This document shows positions 1-12,300 of a stretch of DNA of 64,000 nucleotides, piece after piece. Made by a program: the position numbers and the translations under genes. The DNA comes from Rhynochetos jubatus (taxonomy: Eukaryota; Chordata; Aves; Eurypygiformes; Rhynochetidae), in assembly GCA_027574665.1 (NCBI GenBank), contig CM050656.1, positions 3,285,001 through 3,349,000 of the forward strand, read 5' to 3'. The notes beneath the pieces were generated by a model that made no database searches, was not told the origin of the DNA, and was given only the letters and a program-made list of their open reading frames with translations. The first letter of the stretch is position 1, and every line of letters begins with the position of its first letter.

Positions 1-1765
1 GTTATACTGGAGGAGCAAACTTCAATTTTCATGCCTAGAGCTCATTTGTAACTTATACCTCGAAGCTCCTGCCACATTCACGCTGTGCACTGTAGATAGA
101 CAGAATATTTTAAAGTATTGAGGTACCCAGTGCTAGAAACAGTAATGCTATTATTCTGAGCTTGGCAATTGGGAAAATTTTCCAAAATTCAAATGCCTTT
201 CGTTTGAGCTCCTAAACTGAGTTTGAGGCAGACAGCGCAGAACCTGAAAAGAACAGCTGCAGCCACATCTTTTCATGTTGCCAAGTTCACCTCTTGGTGT
301 GAGCACAAAGGCTGCTTCTAGAAATTCTATATTTAGTATTCACTGGGCAGATTCCTAAAATACTGGAGAATATTTTTAATTGTGATGGTTTCCTGGCAAG
401 ATACACTGAATGCCAGCGCACCATATATTATCTTTGAGGTCATGTTTGCTCGTAGCTGGCAATGCAGGACTGCAGGGTATAAATACAAGGAAACTATCCC
501 CTCGAGTGTCTAAATGTCACTAGGTGCAGCTGTATCTTTAGAGCAGACTGCGTAAGTGAATGCAAAGGCATTCCCAGACCAGTACTTTACTCGCTAGCCC
601 ATTAAACAGGAGAGGAGTTGGTTAGAGGAGACGTAGGCGTAGATCAGTGCAGCAGGGGGAACTGTTCACCTGCATATTCCATATCCCGGGAAAGTAATTA
701 GCACATCGAGCATCGTGTTTTGCAGGTTTTTCCAGGGTATGGATAATCCAAACCCTGCCTGTACATCAGTGGCATAATCCAGCCCTAAATTAGGGGAAAA
801 CAGCCTGGATCCTATACAAATGACAGGAGGTGGGGAGAGGTCAAGGACCTGATCCAGTTGTGCCTGGGACCAGAAGTGATGTAAACATGTATTTTGAGAC
901 TTTTTACTTTCCCATTTAGGAAAACGTTTGTAGCTGCAGTGAAGATAAATCAGCTGGCCAGCAAGCACCCTGAGAGGTTTATTATTTCTTTTATTATTTT
1001 ATTGTTATTATTTTTTTTCCTAAGTAATAGAAGTTTTCTTCCTCCTGTCTGATGCTGCCGTTACGTAGAACAGTCGTGCAAGGGAGAGCTGCGGATTGCA
1101 ATGCTGTGAAAGCGGTGTAATCGGGTTCAGGCAGCGAGGGTGCGGCACTTTGCCGGTGTTAAGCCTGAGTCAACTGCGAGAGAAATGGAAGCAGTTGGTA
1201 CTGACTGAGCTGTGGCCCTGGATTAAGCGGAAATCTTACTGGTGTCATGGTGGGACTACTGAGGAGTTATCATCCTGTTGGTTAGAACTAGCGAGGGGCA
1301 GCTCCAGTCACATGGTAAACAGCAGAAGGGAATCTTCCCCAAATTATTATCAAATGGGTAGAGGACTTAATGCTTTGAAAAGTGAAGCTGTGAAGGATGC
1401 TGTCCTGAATTTACTGCAGTAGAGTAACAGCAGAATTGTTCCAATTCTCTTCATTGCTCCAGTGGATTAACAGATTTTATATTATTTCCCAGTGATATAC
1501 ACTGTATTATTTATTGCTGTAATCAGTAAGATTCCAGTGCCATAAATAACTTTGTTTTATGGATCCACATTAATGTATTAAATTAGATTTCCTTGGAGGT
1601 AGCTTTTGCTACAGTGCATCCAGAGAACACATTTATGAAGAGACAGCTTTCTGCGTGCCCTTGTGTTTGAACTTTGGTTTTTGGCAAAAAAGATTTTTAT
1701 GAAAAGCAAGAAAGAGCATAAAGTAGGTTCATGGGGGATACGAGACAATAGAAGCCTGTATGAAC
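1..1765. other. Non-coding stretch, left edge
   Basis: No recognisable gene. Frames here are short and have no familiar domain. The sequence is AT-rich with an oligo-T/A-rich patch near 985-1020. I see no repeat family I can name before the CR1 fragment that follows. Confidence 0.5.
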
Positions 1766-2053
1766 GCTGGAGGGGGCCTGTAGTGACAGGACAAGGGGTG
1801 ATGGGTTTAAAGTGGAAGAGGGGAGATTGAGATGGGCCATCAGGAAGAAATTCTTCCCACAGAGGATGGGGAGCACTGGGACAGGTTGCCCAGGGAAGCT
1901 GTGGATGCCCCATCCCTGGGAGTGTCCAAGGCCAGGCTGGATGAGGCTTGGAGCAACCTGGGCTAGTGGAGGGTGTCCCTGCCCATGGCAGGGGGGCGTG
2001 GAACTAGATGGTCTTTAAGGTCCCTTCCAACCCAAACCATTCTCTGATTATAT
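1766..2053 (+). mobile_element. CR1 LINE fragment (3' end, truncated)
   Basis: This is a 5'-truncated CR1 non-LTR retrotransposon in plus orientation, about 290 bp. It begins near 'gagggggcctgtagtgacag', passes through the conserved block 'ggttgcccagggaagctg', then 'ccatccctgggagtgtccaa', and ends with 'cttccaacccaaaccattct' and a decayed terminal octamer. Only the end of ORF2 and the 3' UTR remain, so it is a dead copy. The ORFs of 68 and 111 codons that overlap it are by-products of this repeat. It shares its 3' 250 bp closely with the copy at 16,746-16,998, so both belong to the same or a sister subfamily. Confidence 0.95.
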
Positions 2054-5000
2054 GAGGATGCATTCCTTTCTTCCAAATATTGCTTCCTTTAAGACACGTG
2101 GTGAACACCTACAGCTTTTCTAGTCCTACTGACTTCAGCTGAGCAGTTGCTACGGACAGTTACTAATGTGGGACAAGTAAGTGATCAAAAATTGCTTCTG
2201 TCAAGAAGCCGATCATGTGAGTGCAAGGCAGAGACCTGCCCTTCTGGGGGCGGGGGAGTCAGGCAGGTTGCTCAGGGGCTGCTAGAGTCTGACTGACCCT
2301 GATTTCTTCCAAAAGTGCTGAAGGGTCACCGTATGCCTCTCCCTCAGCTCAGCATATCTGAAACACGGTCTGTTCTTTTAGGTCCTTCAATCTAGCAAGT
2401 GAAAAAGCTTTGTGGCCTGTGGGGCTGGGGGTCATCTCATGGCACTTTGCTTCACCAAAATATCTGCTGACACCTGGCACTGCCAGCATGAAGCACAAAA
2501 TGTCGATGCTCGTACAGAAGCTAATCCATTTGCTAAACTGTACTCCTGACATATTCCCAGATAGCTGGATCGTTTGCTTTTCGGTTTAGTCAATGCTAAC
2601 CCCTAAGGTGAAGAATCTATAGATGTGCTTGTAATTCATACTCAGGGAAGCTTGTGTGTGTGGGCATGTGCATGGGTGCGGTGGGTGCTGTGATTCCTGA
2701 ACTAGCCCAAAGTATCCACAGAGCAGAGCTCCATGGGGTCTTGCTTGTGCTGCAGAGCAGCAGTACGTGGAGTAGGTGCCGTTGTAGGGTTGCAGGCAGC
2801 CCCTGAGCATCCCTTTGCCTCCTGGGCAGGTGTCAGCTCAGATGCCAAGTGGTGACAATTCAAGTTGTACTGAGGCCAGTCCTTGTGTCGTCTGATTTGA
2901 CAGATGCTTCGTTTTAGTGCCGTGACATTGAGAGATGCGCTCGCTGCCTTTTTCTCCCAGCTGAGGGAAAGCTGAACTCTCAAGCCTTGCGCTGCCTTTG
3001 GGGATGGCTGAGGGCCACTGAAAAGCCAAAGGGAAAGGGCCAGTGAAAGCAAGGAGCACCCCAATTTACTCTGACTGTCTCACTAATGCTGCCTGCAGGG
3101 ATGGGACTCACCATTTTTCTCCAAAGCCTTATTTCTGTCTGTGTTCTGAGGGATGACATAAATGTACAAAAAAATCATGTTCTTTGCAAACCAGACCCAA
3201 AGACTGTTATTTGCAGTAAATAAGAATGTTCATGCTTCTCATCTTTGTCCTATAAACCTGCTCTGGAGAGCTCACATTTTTTAAAAGACCGTTCTCTAAG
3301 TCTTGCGCAGCAGGAAGGGGAAAAAGGCACATTTTTGTTCAGTTGTGAAGCGGTGGAACATTGCAGATTTGCCCTCCAGAACTTTTCCTAGTGTCTATCA
3401 GTCCATAAAACTATAGAGCACTAGAGGAAGAAATATGCTTTCAAGAGGTGATCCCTGACGTTTGCTGGTAGACAGGAATCATCAGTAACTCCCACCCTGC
3501 AGCGGGTAAGAAGGTGTAATGATCCCCAGACACCACGAAGCACCGTTTTATGCCTATTGTGTTGATAGCAGGGTTTCTGGGCTACACCAGCATTACAAAC
3601 AGTTACTGTCATTATGGTGTCTTAAGAAACGAGTTGGCTAATAAAGACAAAGTTTGTTTTGTGTTGTTTTGGTTCTTTTTTTTTTTTTTTTTTAAAAAGC
3701 ATAGAAAATAATATCCGTTCAGCTCAGGTATCTCAGAAAAATGAGCCTTTCTACCAACAAAGGAAAGATAGGGGGAAGCATAAGACATCAGCAGATATTT
3801 CTTTTTTTGGAAGAAAGAACAAGAAAACAGTGTAGCGGCAAGATTTGTGCTTATTAAAAGATAGCACTAGGGCTCTAGGCAACATTTATCAGGCACAGTC
3901 ACAAAAGTCTAGTGTGGGATTTACCACTGCCTATCACTGGGGAAAAAATAACAGCTAATGAAGCCTGCATTTGTTCAAGCAAGTCAAATATCCCATTAAA
4001 AATCCTAGCTGGCATTTTCAGGTAGGAAAAGCAAGAAAATAAATTTTCCAGAGGGGTTGTTTGTTAGAAAGAATCTAAGGGAAGCTTTTCCCATGTGACC
4101 TGACCAGCACACTCACGGTGCTGCCTGCCATGTATGCTGGGTGTTAGGGTGTGGAGGACTGGGCTTAGCTCCCCCTCCCAAGGTGGTCATAGGTTAGTGT
4201 GGGTCACTGCTTCCCTCCAGATCATAGTATTTTCTGACCTCTAACAGGAAAAGAAGAAATGCTTCCCTCCCAAAATTTTGGAAGCTGCCTGGGCTGTTGG
4301 CTGTCAGCGGAACACCTGTGCCTTTGGAGAGCTGTGTGCGTGGTTCCTACAGCCAGGACAGGAATCGGCAGCAGAGGCAGGGTTGGCTTGTTTTTCCCAG
4401 GGAGCACAGCGGTAGGAATTTTGTTTCAGTCCAGACGTGACACGGGCTGTGTTTAGGAGAGCGTTCTGCCCCTTGTTTTGTCATGCACAGGGGTATGTGT
4501 TTCCTCGGACCTGGGCTGCGTGACTGCGGCCACAGCTGTAGTAAGGGAACGTTGCACAGCTAATGACTCCTGCTTTCGGAGTCTGCATGCTGGATAAAAC
4601 TTGTCAGCAGGCTTTATCATCTGTATCTGGCAGGGTGTCCGGTGAGGAAACGAGAAAACATGGGTCTGGGAATGTGTAAATTGCCTGTGGCAGGACACAG
4701 CAGCATCAGAGAGATGGTTTGTACATGCACTGTGTGAGATTGACAGGTCTGTGTCTGTCCCTCGGTCTCTTTATGATGGTCCGTGAATACCAGGAGTTGG
4801 AATTCTGCCCATCTGCACATGCTCTCTCTTCTTGCATCGTGCTGTTTATGTTATCAGGAGCTTGATCAGGTGGAGTAGTGTTTCTGACTGCAGAGCACAT
4901 ACCCACACTGCAGTTCCCCGGGTGTGGAGAAGGAGCCGGAGGAGCTGCTGCCTCCAGGCCAGATGCTCATTTGAATCACTACCTGCAAGAAGCAGAAAAG

Positions 5001-7657
5001 GCCTAAAAGCATCTTGCGGCAAAACTCTCTATATTGTATTGGTGGCGTAATATTGACATTCAGCTCACTGCAGACCAAAGTATTCAAACTACCATATTTC
5101 AGTTCTTGCCGCTAAAATCCTCAGAACATCAATAGCCATAATCCCTCGTTTTTTCTCCATTTGAAAATATTTTTTGTGAAAGAAATTAAACGCTGGTTTT
5201 TACTTTTAGTAAGGATGATTGTGAGAGAGGATCCTCTAATAAAAGATGACAATTGAAGAGTTCTTGTGCATTTTTCACTCCTACAGAGTTCAACGTAAAA
5301 GTTGTTGTCTTTTTCTCACACTGTGCAAGCTCAGAGGTGAAGAAGCAGCGTGAACAGCTAAATGTGTGTTGGGTACAAAAAACCCTCCGTGATTGCAAGC
5401 TAGTCTTTAATCTGATTGTAATCTCTATTTTTAAGGCAGCATTCTTTGCTTTCCGTGTATTAATTAAAGCATAAACTGGCTGCGAAGCTTATCTTTACAA
5501 AGTAGGAACTATTAATATTCTTCTTTTTTGTGCTTCTTTTTATTGGCTTTTCAGCTAAGGCACAGGAATGCCAGCTGAACCAATTAGCTATCTAAAGTTT
5601 AAGGCTTATTACACATGCTAAGAAATGAAATTCTTGAACATACAGTAATGAGGTGCCTTAAAATGCAAGGGAGTGGGCAGATGCAATCAATCAAAATAAA
5701 TCCATCAGTGATACTCCCTTTAGCATTTTATTGGTAACTATAAAGTGAAAGTAGACCAGCAGTGATCAGAATAGAAACCCTCTGATTAAAATTCGATTTG
5801 TTTTCCCTTTCCATAGTTGAGAAGACTCCATTCAGCAGGTAAGGGTGAATGCACTCGGGGAAAAACAAGCAGAATTAAATGAAGACATCAACCGATTCAG
5901 ATCCGGAAAAATAAACCTGGTGCTTCTCCCTGAAATAAGCAGCCTGACATTAAACATTAGCGTTGTAAAAAGAGTAAAATAAATCTGACGATAGGAAAGA
6001 TTGTGTGTTTTAGATAAACATTTTTGTTGTTGTTGCCTAAGACCATAGATTTTTGTTTTCAACTCATTAACCTGAAGACAGAAAGAAATTAATTCTTGGG
6101 AATGCTGTAATGTCGTTACTAGGAGTATTTTAAGGTTCGGTACTCAAAGCAATTCGTTTCCCCAACACTTGGCAATAATGTTCAGCTAAATGTTATAACC
6201 TACAAGTATGAGCTGGCACTGTAGTGGCAAGGATGCTTTTGTCTGGTGAGGAAGCTCTCTTATTGCAGCTCTCACTGACTGCGTGGGACTGGGGCGGCTG
6301 GTTTCTGCAGCAGATCAGGGGGCTGGAGGGCGGAGGCGTGTTTTTTCCAGAGAAACTTCCCAAGTTCTGTACTCTGAAGTGCCATTAGTGGCCCTGAGCT
6401 AAAGGGGACACCTCCCCTGCTTTGAAAATGTGTCCCTGGCCTTATTTTTTTAAAGTCCTCTTCTAAATCTTAATTCTCCACTCTGTATTGACCAAACTCG
6501 GTAGGGACTGAACAAACTCCCGCTTTAGCGGGAATTCAGGGCAGGTAAGCAGGAGCGCAGTGGGTACTTGAATTCTCTGCTGATCCATCCCTTGGCTGTT
6601 GCGTGTAACCCAAGTGTATACACACACCTCTACCTCTGACCTTGTCCAGGCACAAACGATGCGGTTTGATACGGGGAAGGTTCTTCTCAGCAGATCAGGA
6701 AGATTTTAAGGAAACGTCCACTGGCATCACCATGATTAATATCTCACTTGGCTTTTGATATGTCTCTTCAGGACAGTGGGAGAGCCATTGTATTTGGACT
6801 TGATGCAGGAGCCCCACAGCCTTCCTTGGGAAGCCCAAAGATGCTGCAGGAAGCAATGCCCACAATTTGTGTGTAGTGTTTTCTGGACATAATTCATTCT
6901 ATGTATTGTGTGTTCTATCAAAGGCACAACTGCTTGGGAAAGTGTAACATCAGGATCTTCAGATCCTGTGCTAATTCCTATGAGTTTTTATATTCAGTCT
7001 GCCTCAATCCCCTCTGAACTATCAATTTATCAAGCCAGACTCATTTGGGATGCAGCTGCTCTGCATCTCCCAGGGTCTTACAGATCTCAGCATGTAACCT
7101 CATTCCCGCATCCCTTCCATAATCTCCTACTAAAGCAGCTTGCTGTTATGATATTCTTCATCTCGTCTTCTGGACTGCCACTGTGTGCTCTGTGCTCTTC
7201 CCTGGTCACTGTGTTCACCCCACAGGCAGCTGCAGTTGAGCATCGTGTGAAATGACTTTTGAGTGTGCAAATGTTTCTAAAATGTTTTTAGATGCTCTTG
7301 AAATGAGAATGGCTTTATAATAATAATATGGTCTTATATTGTTACTCTATTTCCACAGAAATGTTTTAAGCATGAGTGTTGCCTTGGCAGGGTTAGCTAC
7401 AGAACATTGTTGGTGCTTTAAAGGAAAATAATCTGTGTTGGATGGTTGCAGTTCGCTGTTGGGTAGGTTACTGGAGGGGACACATCATCAGCTTGGTTTA
7501 ATTTGGAAAGCAGCTCCTTTCTCACAGGGTGCCATCTTCTGTAGCTCACTGCCTCTCTCACCTCGCTCTCCCCACAGCCTCCTGGAACTGTCTTATGCTT
7601 TGCTGAGAACCAGGCAACCTCAGGTTAACTTATTTTCTTCTGAACTCTTATCAGGTT
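2054..7657. other. Non-coding stretch downstream of NEGR1
   Basis: No gene recognised on either strand. Contents are ordinary AT-rich vertebrate intergenic sequence, an 18-nt T run at 3676-3693, and many short frames without domain resemblance. The piece around 5560-5760 (CCAATTAGC, AATCAATCAAAATAA and similar homeodomain/TALE-like words) has the look of a conserved non-coding element, but conservation cannot be tested from one sequence. Confidence 0.45.
3676..3693. repeat. Homopolymer T18 tract
   Basis: An uninterrupted run of 18 T followed by AAAAAG. A minus-strand poly(A) retroposon tail is one possible origin, but I recognise no retroposon body next to it. Confidence 0.9.
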
Positions 7658-7723
7658 AGCTTGCTCGCTGACCCAGCTGCCTGTGCGAGCAAGCTCAGTT
7701 CTGTACAGCAGCAGTTCTGTACA
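7658..7723. repeat. Perfect 11-bp hairpin plus 12-bp direct repeat
   Basis: AGCTTGCTCGC at 7658-7668 is the exact reverse complement of GCGAGCAAGCT at 7685-7695, with a 16-nt loop. Directly after it, CAGTTCTGTACA occurs at 7696-7707 and again at 7712-7723 (16-bp period). Origin and function are unknown. It lies in ordinary non-coding sequence. Confidence 0.85.
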
Positions 7724-8555
7724 TCCTGTATCTGCCGTTCTCCGGACAGCGCTTGTACTACCACGCGCTGCTAAACACTTCCCTTTGCTGGTTACCTGTA
7801 TCCTCGTCACCAACCATCGCGTGGTTTCAGTTCACCGTGTGCTTTTTTCAAGGATGCTGAAAAATGTGGGACAGTTTTGTAGCCCTGCATCCCAACATAC
7901 AAGAAGAGTGTTTAATTGCTATGGCTCACCTGTTCCTTCCCCTTGCCCTACTTGAATTTGCAAGGAGATGGGCAGACAAAGGACACCTCAGCATTAAACT
8001 TGCACCCAAATAAATGTGCTAGGCAGGTGATGCATCGGAATTGTATTTGTTTTTGAAAGGAGCTGAGTATTCATGTACATTAATAAGAGAACGGTACCGC
8101 CTTTTATTTCTTTATTTTTCGATGGCATGGACATTTTCATGGTTTTAGGGTTGGATACGGCTGACTTGTGCTGTCTGGGCTTCTAGTTGAATTTTTTTTT
8201 TTTAATTTATATCTTCTCTTAAAGAAAAAAAACTTAAGCGAAAAAGGCCGTGATGGCTTAAATGCCACCATCACCATATATATTGCATCTCATCTCAAGT
8301 TCTGCCTCTGCAGGGGTCCCTTCACAGCAGCCTCTGAGGACTCAGCTTTATTCTACTGATAGCTCTCTGTTGAAAGCCGTTGAATTATTTCTTTCTTACC
8401 ATCAAATAGCAATATGCAGAAAAATACATCTAGAAATTCATTTGCATGCTACAATACGAGATGGACTTTCACTCAGGGTGACTGGCTGATTCAGGCCACC
8501 ATACAGAAAACTTGGTAATTCCTCTCTTTTTCTTGAATGATGTACATTCTTTTGA
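7724..8555. other. Non-coding stretch before the polyadenylation region
   Basis: No gene recognised. AT-rich, with a T-run near 8190-8203 and scattered short frames. If a plus-strand transcript ends at the AATAAA at 8556, this would be its 3' UTR, but no upstream exon supports that. Confidence 0.4.
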
Positions 8556-8561
8556 AATAAA
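8556..8561 (+). terminator. Possible plus-strand poly(A) signal AATAAA
   Basis: AATAAA with an upstream TGTA-containing stretch (gaatgatgtacattc), followed 16 bp later by an A9 run. It faces the minus-strand signal at 8619-8624, only 58 bp away. The A-run just downstream could also mean a genomic A-stretch rather than a real cleavage site. No plus-strand gene was recognised upstream. Confidence 0.3.
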
Positions 8562-8585
8562 TTTGCTTCCACCCTTAAAAAAAAA

Positions 8586-8741
8586 TAGTAACAGTTAGGA
8601 ACAATACAGCCAAAATGTTTTATTTGGGCAATACAAATACAATCAAATCAAAAATATCACAGATTTTCATACATTAGTAAGAAGTTACTGTACACTTGAA
8701 CAGTTGCCATTTTTACAGCTAACAAAGCTTTACCTTTTATT
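8586..8741 (-). terminator. Minus-strand polyadenylation region
   Basis: Read on the minus strand there is AATAAA at 8624-8619. Tandem TGTA words (tgtatttgtattg) lie just before it. Within 15-45 nt after it come GT-rich and T-rich sequences (tggctgtattgttcc, then T9). These are the usual CFIm, CPSF and CstF elements in the right order. A second AATAAA lies upstream at 8741-8736. The flanking 8640-9010, read on the minus strand, is AT-rich and UTR-like. No coding exon on the minus strand was found before the NEGR1 exon 28 kb upstream, so the owner transcript is unknown: a very long NEGR1 3' UTR isoform, a non-coding RNA, or a cryptic site. Confidence 0.5.
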
Positions 8742-9244
8742 AAAATGTATTTTCCTCTCACATAAAATATACACTTTTCACTGACGTATTTTACATCATA
8801 CACCTCTCTCGGATAAGAAACATTTCACAAACAATGCACAACAGAGGCCATCTTCTCTAAACCCATACAAAATATTACATAGAAGCGAGAAACACTGGTA
8901 TATCCTACTAGGCTGCAGCCCTCAAATGTCATAGTCTGTTGCTACTAAAAATACTCCATGCATCGTAAAATGCTGTACAGCGTTTGAAGTTTGGACTTGT
9001 TGGGTTTGATCCTAATTCCACACGGTACTTTGTAGTGAGCGTTAAGCCTTGACTTTGTAATAATGGCGCGTCGACTCTTCTGTTGTGTTCACATCTGCGA
9101 TTAAAACCCCCTTGCGTGACGTTCCTAACACCAGCGCGAGTGACTTTTGCGATATAACCCCACGGCTGGTTGGTTGATGCCCCGTGTGCCTCGCAGACAC
9201 GCAGGCTGCTCCGTCTTCCGACTGCACAATAAACATTGTAAATG
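8742..9244 (-). other. Possible 3' UTR-like sequence
   Basis: AT-rich non-coding stretch immediately upstream (minus strand) of the polyadenylation region. No open reading frame of interest. The call rests only on composition and its position next to the poly(A) signals. Confidence 0.3.
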
Positions 9245-9318
9245 GAATCCTTGTTCCATTGAAATCAATGGAAGTCTTGCCATCGATTTCGGTGGGAGCA
9301 GATTTTAACCCTGCGGTG
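9245..9318. repeat. Old amniote palindromic repeat (CATTGAAATCAATGG type)
   Basis: It contains the perfect 20-bp inverted repeat TTCCATTGAAATCAATGGAA (9254-9273), followed by 'gtcttgccatcgatttcggtg' and 'gggagcagattttaaccctg'. From memory, this order (CATTGA..TCAATGG, then TTGCCATTGA..TTCAATGGGAGCAGGATTT) recurs across sauropsid genomes, often in UTRs and introns, as an ancient interspersed repeat. I do not assign a family name. A shorter related piece lies at 37,191-37,212. Confidence 0.6.
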
Positions 9319-12300
9319 GTGGTATGTTTCCCTTACAATTAGTACTATATAAAAAGAGGGTAAAAAGAAAAAGAGTTCAGTGAGGAAAGACTCCAGCCAT
9401 GCTGCAACACAGAGATCACCAGCAGCGAGCATCGCTATAATGTAAGGTTTCCATAAGAGCTTCCCCGGGGACTACCAAGAACCGTTCTTTCATAATCATT
9501 TTCTGATTTAATTTGGAGAACAGATGCGGTAAATAAATATGTTCATCCCTACAGGCTGTAGCTGAGATTTGGAAAGAATTAGGGACTCTGTTAACTTCAG
9601 GTTAAACTAATTAAAAAACCATAGAAAAAGAAAATGTTGCTATATTTTAATCCTGGGAAAAGTTCTGTTGTTAACCTAACGAAGGAGTTATGGAAAACGA
9701 CTTTCTATCCATCGTACAGAAGTGAGGTTACAAGGAAGTTACTGAGTGGCTTTGGAAAAAAAATTCCATATATTTTTAAGAGGCTTTAATTGCAAATAGG
9801 AAGAGCTGCCCAGTGACTGAGACAGATACTCTGTGTACTGTAGCATTGTTCTTGGAATGTTCTTTCTTGGCTTGAGTCCCTCCCAAAAGGCACCGCCCAC
9901 TTCCCAGTGTCAGCCCCGCGACTCCCGTGGGATGTGGAGCTGTGGCTGGTGTGCCTGAGGTTTTGGAGGAGCCAGGCGAGTAGTGCTAGTGCCTGGGAAA
10001 TGTCACCTTGGTATCCCAAGGTGCCTTTGAGACCTCAGCTTTTCTTTTTGCCCACGTTTCCCTCCTGCTGCCAGGCCGGCCTTACACAGAAACACCCTTC
10101 CTACCTTAGCTTGTCCCCTGCCACGATTTCTTCAGGTACCTTTGGATAAGGGATTGTTTCTCTTACAAAAAAAATAAAATCCTTCAATCCTCATAAATAA
10201 GGCATCCGTTTAATTTAGTTACTGTAAACCACTTTTTAAAAACGAAAATCCTCACTGTATCCTGTCATCTTGAGATGATTAATTTAAAATGAATAAAAAA
10301 GGAGTTATATATATATATATAAGTATCCTTTACTAATCGTAACACAATGTACAATCCACAACCTGATTCTGGAATAAAATACAATCCTTAACAGAAGCAA
10401 AGTGAACGTAGGGGGAAAAGCAATTCAATCACCTCCTGGTTTTTGTGCCTTGACTGTATTAAGATGGCTTTGTCTTCTCTGTGGCTAACGGTTGTGCAGA
10501 GGGAGGGAACGCGGTGGTTTTGTGCTACCCACAGCCTCCCACTGTGGTGCTGCAACGCCGCTGTAGGATGAAATCCTCGCTGGAGCTGAGGATCCAGTTG
10601 GAGACTTGGTCATGATAAGGGATGGAGGGCAGGAACAGGAACGTGCTGTTGACGTTGGTAGTTGAGAAATGCACTGACCTGGCTGCTGCTCGAGCCAATG
10701 CAGACAGTCTGGTTTCACTCAATCAACCCTTGTAGGAGCTTTAGGAAAGTGCTTTCTGTGCTGCTGATTGATGATGTTTAAGCAGAGTTTGATGCAGTTG
10801 GGTTCACGCTAGTCATGGGATATATATTTTTGCAGCAGTGCAAGGGTGACCAGTGTACTGTGATGAATTCTATTTCCCTGGATTCGCTTGGCTTATACTG
10901 TTATCAGCTATAAGCAAGCTAGAAAACAAACAAATACAATATCTGATCTTTTGACACAGATACTGTACGTTGGGCTCAAAGCAGAAATTTCATCAGCAGA
11001 AGACAGATAAAGGTGCAGTGGGTATAATCCAAAATGGGAAATCTGGCTCTGAAATTATGTGAATAGCACATTATACAGAAGCACTTCCAAGTTGCATTCC
11101 GCATTATTTTTGGATTTATTATGTGATTTAGGCAACAATTTATTTGTGAGAAACTGCCCATGCACAAGTAAGGGCAGAAGTTGGCTTTTCTTTTCTCTGC
11201 ATGCTACTTTTTTTGTCCTAGAATGAAACACAGCATGACTTGCTGACATTTGCCAATACCTCAGCTAAATGTTTGCCGTTCAGAAATTCATTAGAAGTAG
11301 GTTGTCGTGGCTGATTTTTGTTCAGTCCGATCATTAACAAAACCAGAACAAATTTACTTAGTCTAAATTAAACTGAGGTTTGGGGCACTATATATAAATC
11401 ACAATTTCTTCTACAGTTAAGGTATGTGTATGGGGTATCCTATATACATATCTGCAGTCTTCTATATTCATGTCTTGTGTCTGAGTAGATGAACATGCAG
11501 AGCATGCTTGCATCCTTTGGATTACTAGTGTGTCTTTCATTCAGTAAGGTCCACTGTAGGAAACATTCTATAATTGCTTAGTATTAACTTGTCTATTTTA
11601 CTGTGCCCCGGAATAAGAGTCACACTGCTCCGTTTATAGGTTGAATTTTTGTTCTTTTACGTATGTTAATGTAATGGTTCTACCTCCCTTTCTGTAGAGT
11701 GGAAAAGAGAAGGGAAGTCTAATATTTACCATGAATCCATTATGGAGGTTCATAAGTAAATACCCTGGGCCAACTTCCATTTTCTGTTATGCTAATCTCA
11801 GCGTGGTTTGATTCACTTAAACCACTGAGTTTACTTGACTGCAAAGCTGAAGTCATAGCAGGATCTGGCACCTATTGTAAATCCATTGTGGACAGCTCCC
11901 CGTTCATGCAGGGATGCAGAGCAGCTCTGCATCCTGCTGCTACCACGGGTACGCTGCCAGGTGAATGCCCGCTGCATGAAAACATGTACCCAGCTCAAAG
12001 GTGACAAAATCTGTCATGGGGATGTTAGTGTTGACAGGACAAAGGCAAAATTTGCTATCTCATGGAAAATCCAGAGGCTATGTGCATTATATGCAGATCT
12101 ACAGAAGAGTTGTACTAAGAAAATAAGGTGATGATGCTTTCTCAAACACCTCTGCCATATGGGTCAGCTTCCAAAATCTGGATCTTCTTTCCGTTTGGAT
12201 AAAGGGATTCATATTTTCCTTAAGAATTCTTGGTTTTGTGTTTAGATTAAGAAGAGCATTTTGTTACTGCGAGTCATTAGTTCTTGTATCATAGGTGTGA

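Noticed and set aside
1812-2018. 68-codon plus frame (and the 64-codon frame at 16719-16913)
   Set aside because: Both are translations of CR1 3'-end sequence, not genes.
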